NCBI GenBank assembly: GCA_003232175.1
Contig: QILX01000131.1
Coordinates: 1 to 14,383 of the forward strand
From: Hyphomicrobiales bacterium
Lineage (GTDB): Bacteria > Pseudomonadota > Alphaproteobacteria > Rhizobiales > SZUA-8
Direction of reading: 5' to 3'
Length of the DNA: 14,383 bases
Each line of letters opens with the position of its first letter. The first letter of the stretch is position 1. A program made the translations under genes and the position numbers. Positions 7,036 through 14,383 of this stretch are shown here, one piece after another. The notes under the pieces were generated by a model. It saw only the letters and a list, made by a program, of their open reading frames with translations. It was not told where the DNA came from and searched no databases.

Positions 7036-8069
7036 GCGGTGATCGCTTCAAAATCTGCCTGGTTCACATTCTCCGCCATGAAGGCGGGTATGTCGATCAT
7101 CGCCGTGACCCCGGTGGCGCCACCAATCTTGGTATAACCAGGGCAACCCTTGCGGCTTGGAGAAAAGTGAAGCGGGCCCAGGTTTCTAAAACCGATATTC
7201 GTAAACTTGGACAAAAAGAAGCGGCGGAAATTTACCGGGCCCGGTACTGGGACACCTGCCGTTGCGGCGATCTTTCACCTGGCATTGACCTTGTGGTGTT
7301 CGATGCCGCGGTAAATTCAGGACCAAGGCGATCGATCAGATGGCTGCAATCGAGCATCGGCGCCAAAATAAATGGATATATCGGGCAAGCGACTATTGTT
7401 GCCGCATCCCGGCGCAAGCCCGAGGCAGTCGTGCGTACCGCTCTTGCAAGGCGCCGGGCATTTTTGCGCGGTCTCTCCACGTGGAAAACATTTGGGCGTG
7501 GCTGGAGCCGGCGTCTTGGCGCGATAAAAAAGGCCGCTCTTGAAATGGCTGCCAAAACCGATGTGGTGGTCATCAGTCGTCCAAAACCATATTCCAACCC
7601 ATTTTTGCAAGGAATACCGTCAATGTTACAAGCTCTGTTGAAGACCGCTGTTTCTGGTTTCATCACCAAGGAATTCAAAGCCGTTGGCGAACTCTTTCTT
7701 AAACGAACCGTCAAAGACCCCAAGGCGCGCCGGAAAATTCGCGGCGAACTTGCCCAGGCCCTCGTCGCCCGCGAAGTGGCGGCAAGTACCGAAATTGTCA
7801 ACATTACCGGGGCAGGATCCACCGATATGGACCCATGGGTTAAAAAGGCCCGGCCGACCTTTCTTTATGTCGTTTACATCATGGTTTTTGGCGCCATCCC
7901 CTTCGGCGTGCTTTATGGTTTTGCGCCGGAATTTTCAGGTCGTTTCGTCGAGGGGATGTCGTTGTTCCTCAAGGCGATACCGGATCTGGCCTGGTATCTT
8001 TTCGGCTCGGCATATCTTGGTTATTCAGGTTTGAGGTCCTGGGACAAAAAAAATGGCGCCGCATCTTGA
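7032..8069 (+). CDS. GH108 N-acetylmuramidase fused to a holin-like membrane domain
   Basis: A 345-residue lysis protein. Residues 1-175 are a glycosyl hydrolase 108 muramidase: LRHEGGYVDHRRDPGGATNLGIT carries the catalytic glutamate Glu17, and YRARYW, VVFDAAVNSGPRRSIRWLQ and YIGQATIVAA form the rest, including the peptidoglycan-binding-3 part. After a linker, the C-terminal part (from about 198) resembles GTA/phage 3TM holins: a helical stretch GELFLKRTVKDPKARRK, then ARPTFLYVVYIMVFGAIPFGVLYGF (about 274-298) and IPDLAWYLFGSAYLGYSGL (about 315-334), ending in a charged tail. Muramidase cleaves glycan strands, and a holin lets it reach the wall. In R. capsulatus the GTA endolysin and holin are separate adjacent genes (rcc00555 and rcc00556). 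There is no signal peptide on the enzyme part. The ATG lies in an ATGA overlap with the secreted protein gene. Confidence 0.88.
   Translation: MSGDRFKICLVHILRHEGGYVDHRRDPGGATNLGITRATLAAWRKVKRAQVSKTDIRKLGQKEAAEIYRARYWDTCRCGDLSPGIDLVVFDAAVNSGPRRSIRWLQSSIGAKINGYIGQATIVAASRRKPEAVVRTALARRRAFLRGLSTWKTFGRGWSRRLGAIKKAALEMAAKTDVVVISRPKPYSNPFLQGIPSMLQALLKTAVSGFITKEFKAVGELFLKRTVKDPKARRKIRGELAQALVAREVAASTEIVNITGAGSTDMDPWVKKARPTFLYVVYIMVFGAIPFGVLYGFAPEFSGRFVEGMSLFLKAIPDLAWYLFGSAYLGYSGLRSWDKKNGAAS
7609..7614 (+). promoter_or_regulatory. Internal ribosome-binding site ahead of the holin-like part
   Basis: AAGGAA lies nine bases before an in-frame ATG at 7623 (Met198), exactly where the muramidase linker gives way to the holin-like section. 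Initiation here would give a free protein of about 148 residues in addition to the fusion. The motif and spacing are seen directly; its use is inferred. Confidence 0.45.
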
Positions 8070-8210
8070 CACAAAATCAACCGTGATTTGCGGAAGTTAG
8101 TGCGAGAATGTTCGAAATCATTGCAGAATTGCATAACTTAGAATGTTGGCCCGTGTTAAACTGTAGAAGGTTGCGAGTATCCGCCTACCATCATCAAATG
8201 AGGTGGTTCG
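8070..8210. other. Intergenic gap after the lysis gene
   Basis: This 141-base AT-richer stretch separates the muramidase gene from the SleB-like gene. A short direct repeat of ATTGCA occurs at 8120-8125 and 8128-8133. I see no strong terminator hairpin and no convincing -35/-10 pair, but its length and composition would suit a promoter for the next gene. Confidence 0.3.
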
Positions 8211-8582
8211 ATGGCTAAAAATGTAAGCAAACATGAGAAACAGAGCTGCCCAAATAACTTAGGCAGGGATGCTGAACTCTTTGACATTTCTACCTATCTT
8301 GAGCTCGAGGCCCTTGCCCTGGCCTGGACGATTCGAAATCGTCAACTCCATCTCAATGGGATACGTGAGCCAAACCCGAAGGGTGGAAATTTACCGGCGC
8401 CTTTTGGTCTTCCTGACCCGACGCGAGGTGCTACCCATTTTCACCGTCATGACAAAATGCCGCCTTGGGCCGCGACCCAGGAGCCCACGGCCCTGATTGG
8501 TTGTTATTTGTTTTATGATCTGCGAAGTTGCGACGATACATGTCATAGCGGACTGATATTCGCCGGTGATGACAAGCAGTAA
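8211..8582 (+). CDS. Short, probably degenerate SleB-type cell wall hydrolase
   Basis: A 123-residue protein with two pieces of the SleB (Hydrolase_2) fold: LEALALAWTIRNR (about residues 32-44), matching the helix that usually reads Q-I-A-V-A-W-V-I-R-N-R, and RGATHFHRHDKMPPWA followed by TALIGCYLFY (about residues 72-102), matching the C-terminal substrate-cleft region. The GEARGE-type segment with the catalytic glutamate that normally precedes the helix is not seen; STYLELE takes its place, so Glu31 or Glu33 would have to substitute. The section between the two motifs is also short. GAGGTGG precedes the ATG at a sensible distance. No signal peptide. The protein may be inactive or may bind wall only. 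Its place after the muramidase gene suggests either a lysis accessory or a chromosomal remnant. Confidence 0.58.
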   Translation: MAKNVSKHEKQSCPNNLGRDAELFDISTYLELEALALAWTIRNRQLHLNGIREPNPKGGNLPAPFGLPDPTRGATHFHRHDKMPPWAATQEPTALIGCYLFYDLRSCDDTCHSGLIFAGDDKQ

Positions 8583-8630
8583 AATTCTGGTCGGTAACCC
8601 CGTTCATACACGGTTCACCTCAGCTGACAT

Positions 8631-9065
8631 ATGAATATTGTTGATTTTACTGGACTGGTTGTCACGATGTGGATTCGCGCGATTTTCGCAATATTGTTAA
8701 TTTACAGTGCCGCGCTTATGGTAAGTGTGGCCACCGCGCAGCCTTTGGCTGGAGACCGGCCGCTATATGGATATGGGACGCAAAAACCGCAGAAATCGCA
8801 AAAGCCGCAAAAGCCGCACAAGAGGCTGGAAGTGCTGAATGTAGTGCGCGAGGCACCGGAATTTGGCCGGCCTGCGCGTTCGAATGGGCTAATCATCACG
8901 GCACAAATCACCAAAGCCCAGGCCGTCCGCGCGGCGATCCGGTGCAATCGGGGCGGAGAAGCCTTGAAACCTCCGGTCCGAAGTGGTCGGGGTTTTGTCG
9001 TTAAAGTGCTGAAAGGCAGTTATGTTCGCAATATTCGTGTCGACAGAAATGGTCGATGCGGATAA
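8631..9065 (+). CDS. Exported PepSY-like small protein upstream of a two-component system
   Basis: A 144-residue protein with a hydrophobic start ending in VATAQP, a good signal peptidase site. The ATG at 8667 (MWIRAIFAILLI) gives a more typical signal peptide than the ATG at 8631; neither has a clear ribosome site, so the start is open. A basic Gln/Lys/Pro repeat follows (about residues 51-65), then a C-terminal domain with the PepSY look: ITAQITKAQAVRAAI, RGFVVKVLKGSYVRNIRVD. Cys105 and Cys143 could form a disulphide in the periplasm. PepSY-like proteins of this kind are often encoded directly before OmpR-type regulator/sensor pairs, and this one lies 94 bases before such a pair, so a role as a periplasmic modulator of the sensor is likely but inferred. 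Confidence 0.72.
   Translation: MNIVDFTGLVVTMWIRAIFAILLIYSAALMVSVATAQPLAGDRPLYGYGTQKPQKSQKPQKPHKRLEVLNVVREAPEFGRPARSNGLIITAQITKAQAVRAAIRCNRGGEALKPPVRSGRGFVVKVLKGSYVRNIRVDRNGRCG
8781..8822 (+). repeat. Short tandem repeat coding for a Gln-Lys-Pro stretch
   Basis: Fourteen codons built from imperfect 9-base units (CAA AAG CCG and near copies) give QKPQKSQKPQKPHK in the PepSY-like protein. It forms a stiff, basic linker between the signal peptide and the folded domain, and the unit count could vary by slippage. Confidence 0.7.
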
Positions 9066-9159
9066 GCGATAGAGGAGATGCCGGTATTTCCGGTGATCAG
9101 CCTTGTCATGGTGTTGCGGATGTCATGGCCGGCAAAGCATATAACAAACGGGACCTGCC

Positions 9160-9831
9160 GTGAGATTGCTCGTTGTCGAAGATGATCCGGATCTGAACCG
9201 TCAGCTCAAAACCTCTTTGAGTGACGCAGGTTATGTGGTCGATGTTGCCAGCGATGGTGAGGAAGGGCATTTCCTCGGCGATACAGAGCCCTATGACGCC
9301 GTTATCCTCGATCTTGGCCTGCCGCAACTTGATGGTGTCACTGTTCTGGAGCGGTGGCGGCGGGATGGAAAGATGATGCCGGTCCTGATTTTAACCGCGC
9401 GTGACCGCTGGAGCGACAAGGTTGCCGGGTTTGACGCCGGTGCCGACGACTATGTTCCCAAACCGTTTCATATGGAGGAAGTGCTGGCGCGCATTCGGGC
9501 GCTGTTGCGCCGTGCCGCCGGGCAGGCGACTTCCGAATTTGAGTGCGGCCCACTTATTGTCGATACCAGATCGGCGCGTGTAACCGTCGACGGCAATGCC
9601 GTCAAACTCACCTCTCTTGAATACCGGCTTCTGGCCTATCTCGCCCACCACAAGGGCCGGGTCGTTTCTCGAACCGAGCTTGTGGAACATTTGTACGACC
9701 AGGATTTTGACAGAGATTCCAACACGGTAGAAGTTTTTGTTGGTCGCATACGTAAAAAACTGGGGCTGAACGTCATCGAGACGGTGCGCGGTCTTGGTTA
9801 TTGCCTCGACGATCCCCCGGATGCGACTTAG
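9160..9831 (+). CDS. OmpR/PhoB-family response regulator (FeuP/PhoP-like)
   Basis: A 223-residue DNA-binding response regulator. The receiver domain (1-115) has the acidic pocket Glu7-Asp8-Asp9, phospho-acceptor Asp51 in VILDLGLPQLDG, Thr79 in LILTARD and Lys101 in YVPKPF. The winged-helix output domain (about 125-218) has LTSLEYRLLAYLAHHKG, VSRTELVEHLYDQDFDRDSN, the recognition-helix region TVEVFVGRIRKKLG and the ETVRGLGYCL wing. All key residues are present, so it should be functional. It starts at GTG with GGGA nearby. Its end overlaps the sensor kinase start by 11 bases. Overall wording is closest to the PhoP/FeuP group, which in other bacteria answers divalent cations, envelope stress or osmotic conditions; the signal here cannot be read from sequence. 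Confidence 0.95.
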   Translation: MRLLVVEDDPDLNRQLKTSLSDAGYVVDVASDGEEGHFLGDTEPYDAVILDLGLPQLDGVTVLERWRRDGKMMPVLILTARDRWSDKVAGFDAGADDYVPKPFHMEEVLARIRALLRRAAGQATSEFECGPLIVDTRSARVTVDGNAVKLTSLEYRLLAYLAHHKGRVVSRTELVEHLYDQDFDRDSNTVEVFVGRIRKKLGLNVIETVRGLGYCLDDPPDAT

Positions 9832-11188
9832 CTCCCTTACCGCGCGATTGCTGCTATCCGCCGGTGCTTGGAGCGTTCTGGTCCTCGTCCTGACAGGGTT
9901 GCTGCTCTCGTCGCTGTTTCGTTCGGCAGTCGAGCGGGCCTTTGATGATAGACTAGACGTATTTGTCAAAAGCCTGATTGCCGAGCTGAATGTCGCTGAC
10001 GATGGCTCATTGACGATTTCCCGCGACCTGCCCGAACCCAGATTTAATTTTCCCTTGTCCGGCTGGTACTGGGAAATTGTCGTGGCCGGTGAAAGCGACA
10101 CCTCGCCTATAAGTTCGCCTTCGCTGCTGGATCAACGGCTCGATACCACGGCGTCCGCGAATTTGGGTAACGAAGCGACAAGAACCGACTATCTCGTCGG
10201 ACCCGATGGCGAAAGCTTGCGGGTCCTGGTGCGGCAAATACGATTTTCCGCCCGAGAAGCGCCCTTGGTGTTTACCGTGGCCGGAAACGCCGGAGATATC
10301 GATACCGCGGCCCGTGATTTTAACGAAGCGCTTTTTCTTTCCCTCACCATACTCGGTCTTGGTTTGATTATTGCGGCATTTCTGCAGGTGCGGTACGGGC
10401 TCAGTCCGGTTCGCGCATTACGCCAGTCCGTTGCTGAAATTCGCGCCGGACGCCAAAAGCGTCTGACCGGCGATTATCCGAGCGAAATCTCCCCTCTTGC
10501 TGAAGAAGTCAATCTGCTGCTGGACACCAATGAAGAGGTGATTGAGCGCGCCCGGACCCATGTTGGCAATCTGGCCCATGCCCTGAAGACCCCCCTGAGC
10601 GTCCTGCGAAACGAGGCCGAGAGCCTCAAGGGCCCGTTTGCGGACAAGGTCGATGAGCAAGTTTATATTATGCGCGAGCAGGTCGACAGGCATCTGGAAC
10701 GTGCCCGCATTGCCGCCCGGGCCAATGTTCTGGGAGCGTCAACTGATGTGCCACCGGTCCTTTCGAGCATCGTGCACGCATTAGAGAAAATTAATAGCGA
10801 CAGGGAAATCGCCGCTGAGGTCAATTGTCCGCCATCAGCCAAATTTCGCGGGGAAAAACAAGACCTTGAGGAGATGGTTGGAAATCTTCTGGACAATGCA
10901 TTCAAGTGGGCGCGTTCCAAGATTAATGTCGAAGTTGCGGTATTGCTGAATGGCGATGGCACCGCCGCACTTTCGATATCAATTGAAGATGACGGTCCGG
11001 GTCTGAACGAAGAAGAACGGTCAGCTGCGATACAGCGCGGCCGCAGACTGGACGAATCCAAACCAGGGTCCGGCCTTGGCCTTTCCATCGTTACCGATAT
11101 CGCATCGATGTATAAGGGCTCGTTCGAACTCAATGACGCTCGTTTGGGCGGCTTGCGGGCAATTTTACGTCTTCCGGCGCTTTCCTGA
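9821..11188 (+). CDS. Membrane sensor histidine kinase paired with the regulator (FeuQ/PhoQ-like)
   Basis: A 455-residue inner-membrane sensor. The first membrane helix is at about 10-32 (LLLSAGAWSVLVLVLTGLLL), followed by a periplasmic sensing part of about 135 residues and a second helix at about 170-190 (ALFLSLTILGLGLIIAAF). A HAMP linker (YGLSPVRALRQSVAEIRAG) leads to the phospho-acceptor His253 in VGNLAHALKTPLSVLRNEAE. The ATP-binding domain carries Asn359 in GNLLDNAFKWARS, EDDGPGLNEEE and GSGLGLSIVTDI. The H-box wording is that of the PhoQ/FeuQ group. The ATG at 9821 is preferred to an earlier TTG nine codons upstream because it is a normal start and begins just before the first helix. 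Overlap with the regulator shows they are expressed together. Confidence 0.95.
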   Translation: MRLSSLTARLLLSAGAWSVLVLVLTGLLLSSLFRSAVERAFDDRLDVFVKSLIAELNVADDGSLTISRDLPEPRFNFPLSGWYWEIVVAGESDTSPISSPSLLDQRLDTTASANLGNEATRTDYLVGPDGESLRVLVRQIRFSAREAPLVFTVAGNAGDIDTAARDFNEALFLSLTILGLGLIIAAFLQVRYGLSPVRALRQSVAEIRAGRQKRLTGDYPSEISPLAEEVNLLLDTNEEVIERARTHVGNLAHALKTPLSVLRNEAESLKGPFADKVDEQVYIMREQVDRHLERARIAARANVLGASTDVPPVLSSIVHALEKINSDREIAAEVNCPPSAKFRGEKQDLEEMVGNLLDNAFKWARSKINVEVAVLLNGDGTAALSISIEDDGPGLNEEERSAAIQRGRRLDESKPGSGLGLSIVTDIASMYKGSFELNDARLGGLRAILRLPALS

Positions 11189-11276
11189 ACAATCGATGAT
11201 CAGATAAACGGGGTTTTTACGTTTTCTGGCCAATATGTGAACACTGAGCGCTGGGTCTGCGTCAGCTGGATTGCAA

Positions 11277-12680
11277 ATGCCGATTACACGTCCAAATCCC
11301 GAAAAGCTCGCTGCGGTGCTGAAAAACGTGTCGACGCCGGTGGCTCGATTTATAATTAAAGAAGTCGAAATCAATCGCAAGCGCGGGCTTGACGAGCCAA
11401 TATATGAAATGGTGATGTCGTCGGCGCGTGTCGTCATCCAGGAAAGCGGCGAAAAGATTGACCGGGTTCAGACGCCGAAGCGGGTGTTTTGTTCGCTTTT
11501 CGAGGAATATCTTGTGGATCTGTCCCTTGATAAACCGCAAAAAGCTCGGATTAATCGCGGCTCCATCGATCCGATCTGGGATTGGCTGACCGCGGGCTGG
11601 GGGCCTGAAGACCTTTCAGATATTGTTGAGAAACTGGATGTCGAACTCAAGCGAAACGACCCGGTAGGCATAGAGCAGGCCACCAAAGAAATTTGCAGTC
11701 GTGCCGCTGCCGCCATCCGCAAGGGTATCTCATATCTGCAAGGTGATTCAAAAGAGCAGCAGCGCCTGGCTATTCGGCTCGGAGGCGTTTCGATTCTACG
11801 CGACGCAGTGCAAATTCAGCGCATATTGTTAAATGAAGCCGTTCTTGCCCGGCTCAGAAAAGCGGTGCCCAAAGCGGTTCTGGTCAAAAACGACGAGCAG
11901 GTCGAGCATCTGGCCAATGTACTCCGGCAAAGCCTGAAGGAGATCAAGACCCACCCCGAAATTCCCATTGGATTCTTGCTGGGCCGTCTGGCGCATCCCA
12001 CAGATATTCTGCGAATCATCGTTCAATCCTTAGGCGTACGCGACGGCTCCCGCATCGCAACGTCGCCATATGCGCCGGCCATCGACCTTGTCATTCACGA
12101 TATGGGATTGCTTGGCAAGAACGTATGCGAAAGCATTAACGCTAATCGGGGTGTAGCATCGACACTATATTGGCTTTCGCGCCTGCATGAATTTTCCACC
12201 GACCTTGCGCATAATGTCGACATCAGTCTGAAGTCAGATTGGGGCAGAGATCTGATACTGGTCCGTACCAAGGTCTCCAGCGATCTTGGGGCCGAAATCA
12301 GCCTGGTTCTGCCAAATCTCAAGCAGTTTTATCGACGCAGGCGAAATATCGGCGACAAAGGAAAACTACGCTTTCCTGATCAAATGGCCGTATTTGAGAT
12401 CCTGCACGGCCTGTCCCTGATGGTCAGCTGCCGGATCTATCTCGAACATTTGTCGCTGAATCAGATTATCACTTCGGCCGATACCGAGCTCAACCAATAT
12501 TTACGCGTTGTCGCCGATGCGATGCTCAATGATATCCGGTCTTCAGATGGCGCAACCCAGCAATGCGTGTTGAAATGGTTTGATACCATAGTGCAATTCA
12601 GCCGAGTGGTCTTTGGCGAAGACGACGCTAAGCTGCTGGCGCGCTCAGGACAGGTCGCGGCCCGGGCCATTGCAAGTTAG
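11277..12680 (+). CDS. Uncharacterised 467-residue protein, probably soluble and helical
   Basis: I do not recognise a family. The ATG at 11277 (MPITRPNPEKLAAVL) is chosen over a TTG two codons earlier; GGA lies shortly upstream. There is no signal peptide or membrane helix, so it is likely cytoplasmic. The sequence looks almost entirely helical, with amphipathic stretches rich in Leu, Ile, Arg and Glu (VEHLANVLRQSLKEIK; QFYRRRRNIGDKGKLR) and no metal, nucleotide or catalytic motif I can name. It is 88 bases after the sensor kinase on the same strand and could be read from the same transcript. Codon use resembles its neighbours, giving no sign of recent transfer. Function unknown. Confidence 0.82.
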   Translation: MPITRPNPEKLAAVLKNVSTPVARFIIKEVEINRKRGLDEPIYEMVMSSARVVIQESGEKIDRVQTPKRVFCSLFEEYLVDLSLDKPQKARINRGSIDPIWDWLTAGWGPEDLSDIVEKLDVELKRNDPVGIEQATKEICSRAAAAIRKGISYLQGDSKEQQRLAIRLGGVSILRDAVQIQRILLNEAVLARLRKAVPKAVLVKNDEQVEHLANVLRQSLKEIKTHPEIPIGFLLGRLAHPTDILRIIVQSLGVRDGSRIATSPYAPAIDLVIHDMGLLGKNVCESINANRGVASTLYWLSRLHEFSTDLAHNVDISLKSDWGRDLILVRTKVSSDLGAEISLVLPNLKQFYRRRRNIGDKGKLRFPDQMAVFEILHGLSLMVSCRIYLEHLSLNQIITSADTELNQYLRVVADAMLNDIRSSDGATQQCVLKWFDTIVQFSRVVFGEDDAKLLARSGQVAARAIAS

Positions 12681-12709
12681 ATATTCCCCGAAAAAAAACG
12701 TCAGTTCGT

Positions 12710-14383
12710 TCAGTTAAAAAGCCCCGCCGGATCGTAAACCGGAACGCCCTGCAACAATGTTGCCTTTACTTTTGCCTCGCCAATCTGACCCGGTGGTAAT
12801 TCGAATAGATTACGGTCAATGACCACAAGATCGGCAAATTTTCCGACTTCAATGGAGCCGGTCGTAGCATCGTGACGCAGCAGCCGAGCCGCTTGCAATG
12901 TCATCATTTCAATGGCCGTGGCAAGATCTGGAACGTATTCAGGCCCTTCACGGGTGATGGCGGTTTGCAGCTTGAGAAGCGGCGAAAGCTCATCGGCGTC
13001 CCAGTCGCTGGAAAGCGTGATTTGCGCTCCGGCATCAAGAAGCGACTTGATCGGCAGAAGATTTTCGCTTCTTTTACCAAGATAAGCGGCCATGAGCTGC
13101 ATATTGGTTTTGTCGGTTGAACTTGACACAAGCTGGAAATCGGCAAATACGCCGAGTTGCTTGAATCTTGGAAGGTCGATTTGCGCCACCTGAAATAGAT
13201 GGGTAATGCGATGGGGGCCGGTACGCTCACCGCCCGCTGCCTCAATGGCATCCAGGGCAATACCGACACCGCGATCGCCGGTGGCATGAATATGCAGCTG
13301 AAATCCGGCATTAGTCAGGGCCTTTGCGTATCGGATCAGTGTTTTTTTCTCAAAATATTCAAACCCCCGTTCATCGGCAGCGCCCAGCCCCAGGGATTTT
13401 TCATAAGGTTGATACATGGCACCTGTGGCCTGGCTGAGAATTCCATCTATATAAATTTTGACTTGGTCAAACCGGACCAGCCGGTCCTTCCGGTTCGAGA
13501 ACAGTGCCTTTAATTTCATCATCTGGGTGGAAAACGGCCGATCCGGATAAAGGTAAAGCGCATTGCTCGCGCGCACAGTGAGGACACCATCAATTTCAGC
13601 TTTTTCCCAAGCCTTTACATGCAGTTGCGGCCAATATCCACCCGCGTCGCTCACACTGGTGATGCCGTTGGCTGAAAGTATTTTTTGGGCTTTTATAAGG
13701 CTCGAATAGGCCATCTCGAAGTTTGCTTTTGTAGGTGCGAATGCTGCGTCCCGCAGGATCTGTTGGGCGTTTTCGAGCACAACTCCATTTGGCTTTCCGG
13801 TGCGCTCATCGCGGACAATGATACCGCCGGGAGGGTCTCCCTTGAGATGGTCGTATCCGACGGTCTTCATTGCCAGGCTGTTGGCCCAGGCGCCATGGCC
13901 AAGATCGTCCAAAATCAGAACCGGACGGCCTTCAACGATCCCGTCAAGTACCGAAGCCGGATTGTCGAACCTCTCCAGGAGCAGGGCGGTATTTACGCCG
14001 GCGCCGACCAGCCAGCCCTTCCCCGGATTGTCGAGAACGCAACGACGCAAGCTCCACTCAATGTCGGCTATCGGGTCGTCGGCGCCAAATTCACAAAGCG
14101 TTTCGTTAATTCCGGCTTCAAGTGCATGCAGGTGCACATCCTGAAATCCCGGCAGGACCATCTGACCCGCAAGGTCGACGACATGGCCGTCCTTCCCAGA
14201 AACTTCAAGAACTTCGGCTTCGCCGCCAACGGCGATGATGAGGCCTTTAGCGTTGATTGCCATGGCGTCAGCCCATGGTCGGTTGGCATCAAGCGTATAA
14301 ATTCTGGCGTTAACCAGGGTCAGGGGCGTGCGGTCTTCAGCCAGTCCTGCCCCTGAAAACTGAAAAACCATCAGCCCCAGGGC
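12710..14383 (-). CDS. Exported YtcJ-type amidohydrolase (amidohydrolase family 3), 5' partial
   Basis: Zinc- or iron-dependent hydrolase of the YtcJ group; substrate unknown. Counting from the Met at 14371, metal ligands are His80 and His82 in QDVHLHALEAG, likely carboxylated Lys305 in VKIYIDGILSQ, His360/His362 in LHIHATGDRG, His391 in RITHLFQV and Asp456 in SSDWDADE, all in place for an active enzyme. The C-terminal MTLQAARLLRHDATTGSIEVG and FADLVVIDRN stretch is the family's typical end. The Met at 14371 is probably not the start: the frame continues upstream as ALGL, and with FQFSGAGLAEDRTP this reads as the end of a signal peptide cut after GLA, so the gene begins off the window and the enzyme is periplasmic. 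It converges on the preceding gene with only 29 bases between stops. Confidence 0.92.
   Translation of the reverse strand, partial: ALGLMVFQFSGAGLAEDRTPLTLVNARIYTLDANRPWADAMAINAKGLIIAVGGEAEVLEVSGKDGHVVDLAGQMVLPGFQDVHLHALEAGINETLCEFGADDPIADIEWSLRRCVLDNPGKGWLVGAGVNTALLLERFDNPASVLDGIVEGRPVLILDDLGHGAWANSLAMKTVGYDHLKGDPPGGIIVRDERTGKPNGVVLENAQQILRDAAFAPTKANFEMAYSSLIKAQKILSANGITSVSDAGGYWPQLHVKAWEKAEIDGVLTVRASNALYLYPDRPFSTQMMKLKALFSNRKDRLVRFDQVKIYIDGILSQATGAMYQPYEKSLGLGAADERGFEYFEKKTLIRYAKALTNAGFQLHIHATGDRGVGIALDAIEAAGGERTGPHRITHLFQVAQIDLPRFKQLGVFADFQLVSSSTDKTNMQLMAAYLGKRSENLLPIKSLLDAGAQITLSSDWDADELSPLLKLQTAITREGPEYVPDLATAIEMMTLQAARLLRHDATTGSIEVGKFADLVVIDRNLFELPPGQIGEAKVKATLLQGVPVYDPAGLFN

Noticed and set aside
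8111..8161. Possible promoter before the SleB-like gene (TTCGAA/TAACTT and similar pairs)
   Set aside because: Matches to the -35 and -10 consensus are poor and several equally weak pairs exist; no basis to choose.
11205..11230. Possible terminator after the sensor kinase (AAACG ... CGTTT)
   Set aside because: Only five base pairs around a nine-base loop and no proper T-run; too weak to call.
13685..14356. Plus-strand open frame (223 codons) opposite the amidohydrolase
   Set aside because: The minus-strand enzyme has all metal-ligand motifs; the plus-strand reading has no recognisable content.
1..14383. CRISPR arrays, tRNA or rRNA genes, insertion sequences, integrase or attachment sites
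   Set aside because: I looked for spaced repeats, tRNA-like arms, transposase or integrase motifs and long terminal repeats and saw none.

Overview
The window reads as chromosomal DNA of an alphaproteobacterium. It is GC-rich with strong G/C third positions, and it carries the end of a tail cluster typical of alphaproteobacterial gene transfer agents (GTAs) and GTA-like prophages. I could not fix the order or genus. The tail half alone cannot separate a domesticated GTA from a prophage, because no terminase, capsid, integrase or attachment site is visible here.

Region 1 (1-6117, all +) is the baseplate and adsorption end of the particle cluster: a DUF2163 hub protein (start lies off the window), an NlpC/P60 tail peptidase, a 1325-residue TIM-barrel 'megatron' baseplate protein, a DUF2793 protein and an 86-residue spike base protein of the Rcc01079 type. 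Most junctions overlap or nearly touch, so this is one tightly coupled transcription unit. The hub gene has an apparent one-base deletion near 685. The frame used before it runs on past the neighbouring peptidase start, while the family's normal ending and a coupled stop/start lie in another frame.

Region 2 (6118-8210) is mixed. A minus-strand gene of unknown function converges on the spike base gene, with a small UUCG hairpin between them. After a divergent gap come a small secreted protein and, in a 4-base overlap, a GH108 N-acetylmuramidase joined in frame to a holin-like membrane segment. A ribosome-binding site and ATG inside that gene could also give a free holin-like product.

Region 3 (8211-11188, +) holds a short SleB-like wall-hydrolase relative that seems to lack the usual catalytic segment, then a PepSY-like exported protein, an OmpR-type response regulator and a sensor kinase (FeuP/FeuQ or PhoP/PhoQ type). 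The last three look like a signalling operon.

Region 4 (11189-14383) is ordinary flank: a 467-residue protein of unknown function on the + strand and, converging on it, an exported YtcJ-type amidohydrolase whose signal peptide start is off the right edge.

Taken together, genes 1-5 would build the tip of a particle that docks on and penetrates a recipient envelope, the muramidase-holin would release particles from the producer, and the downstream genes are host envelope and signalling functions whose link to the particle is only positional.
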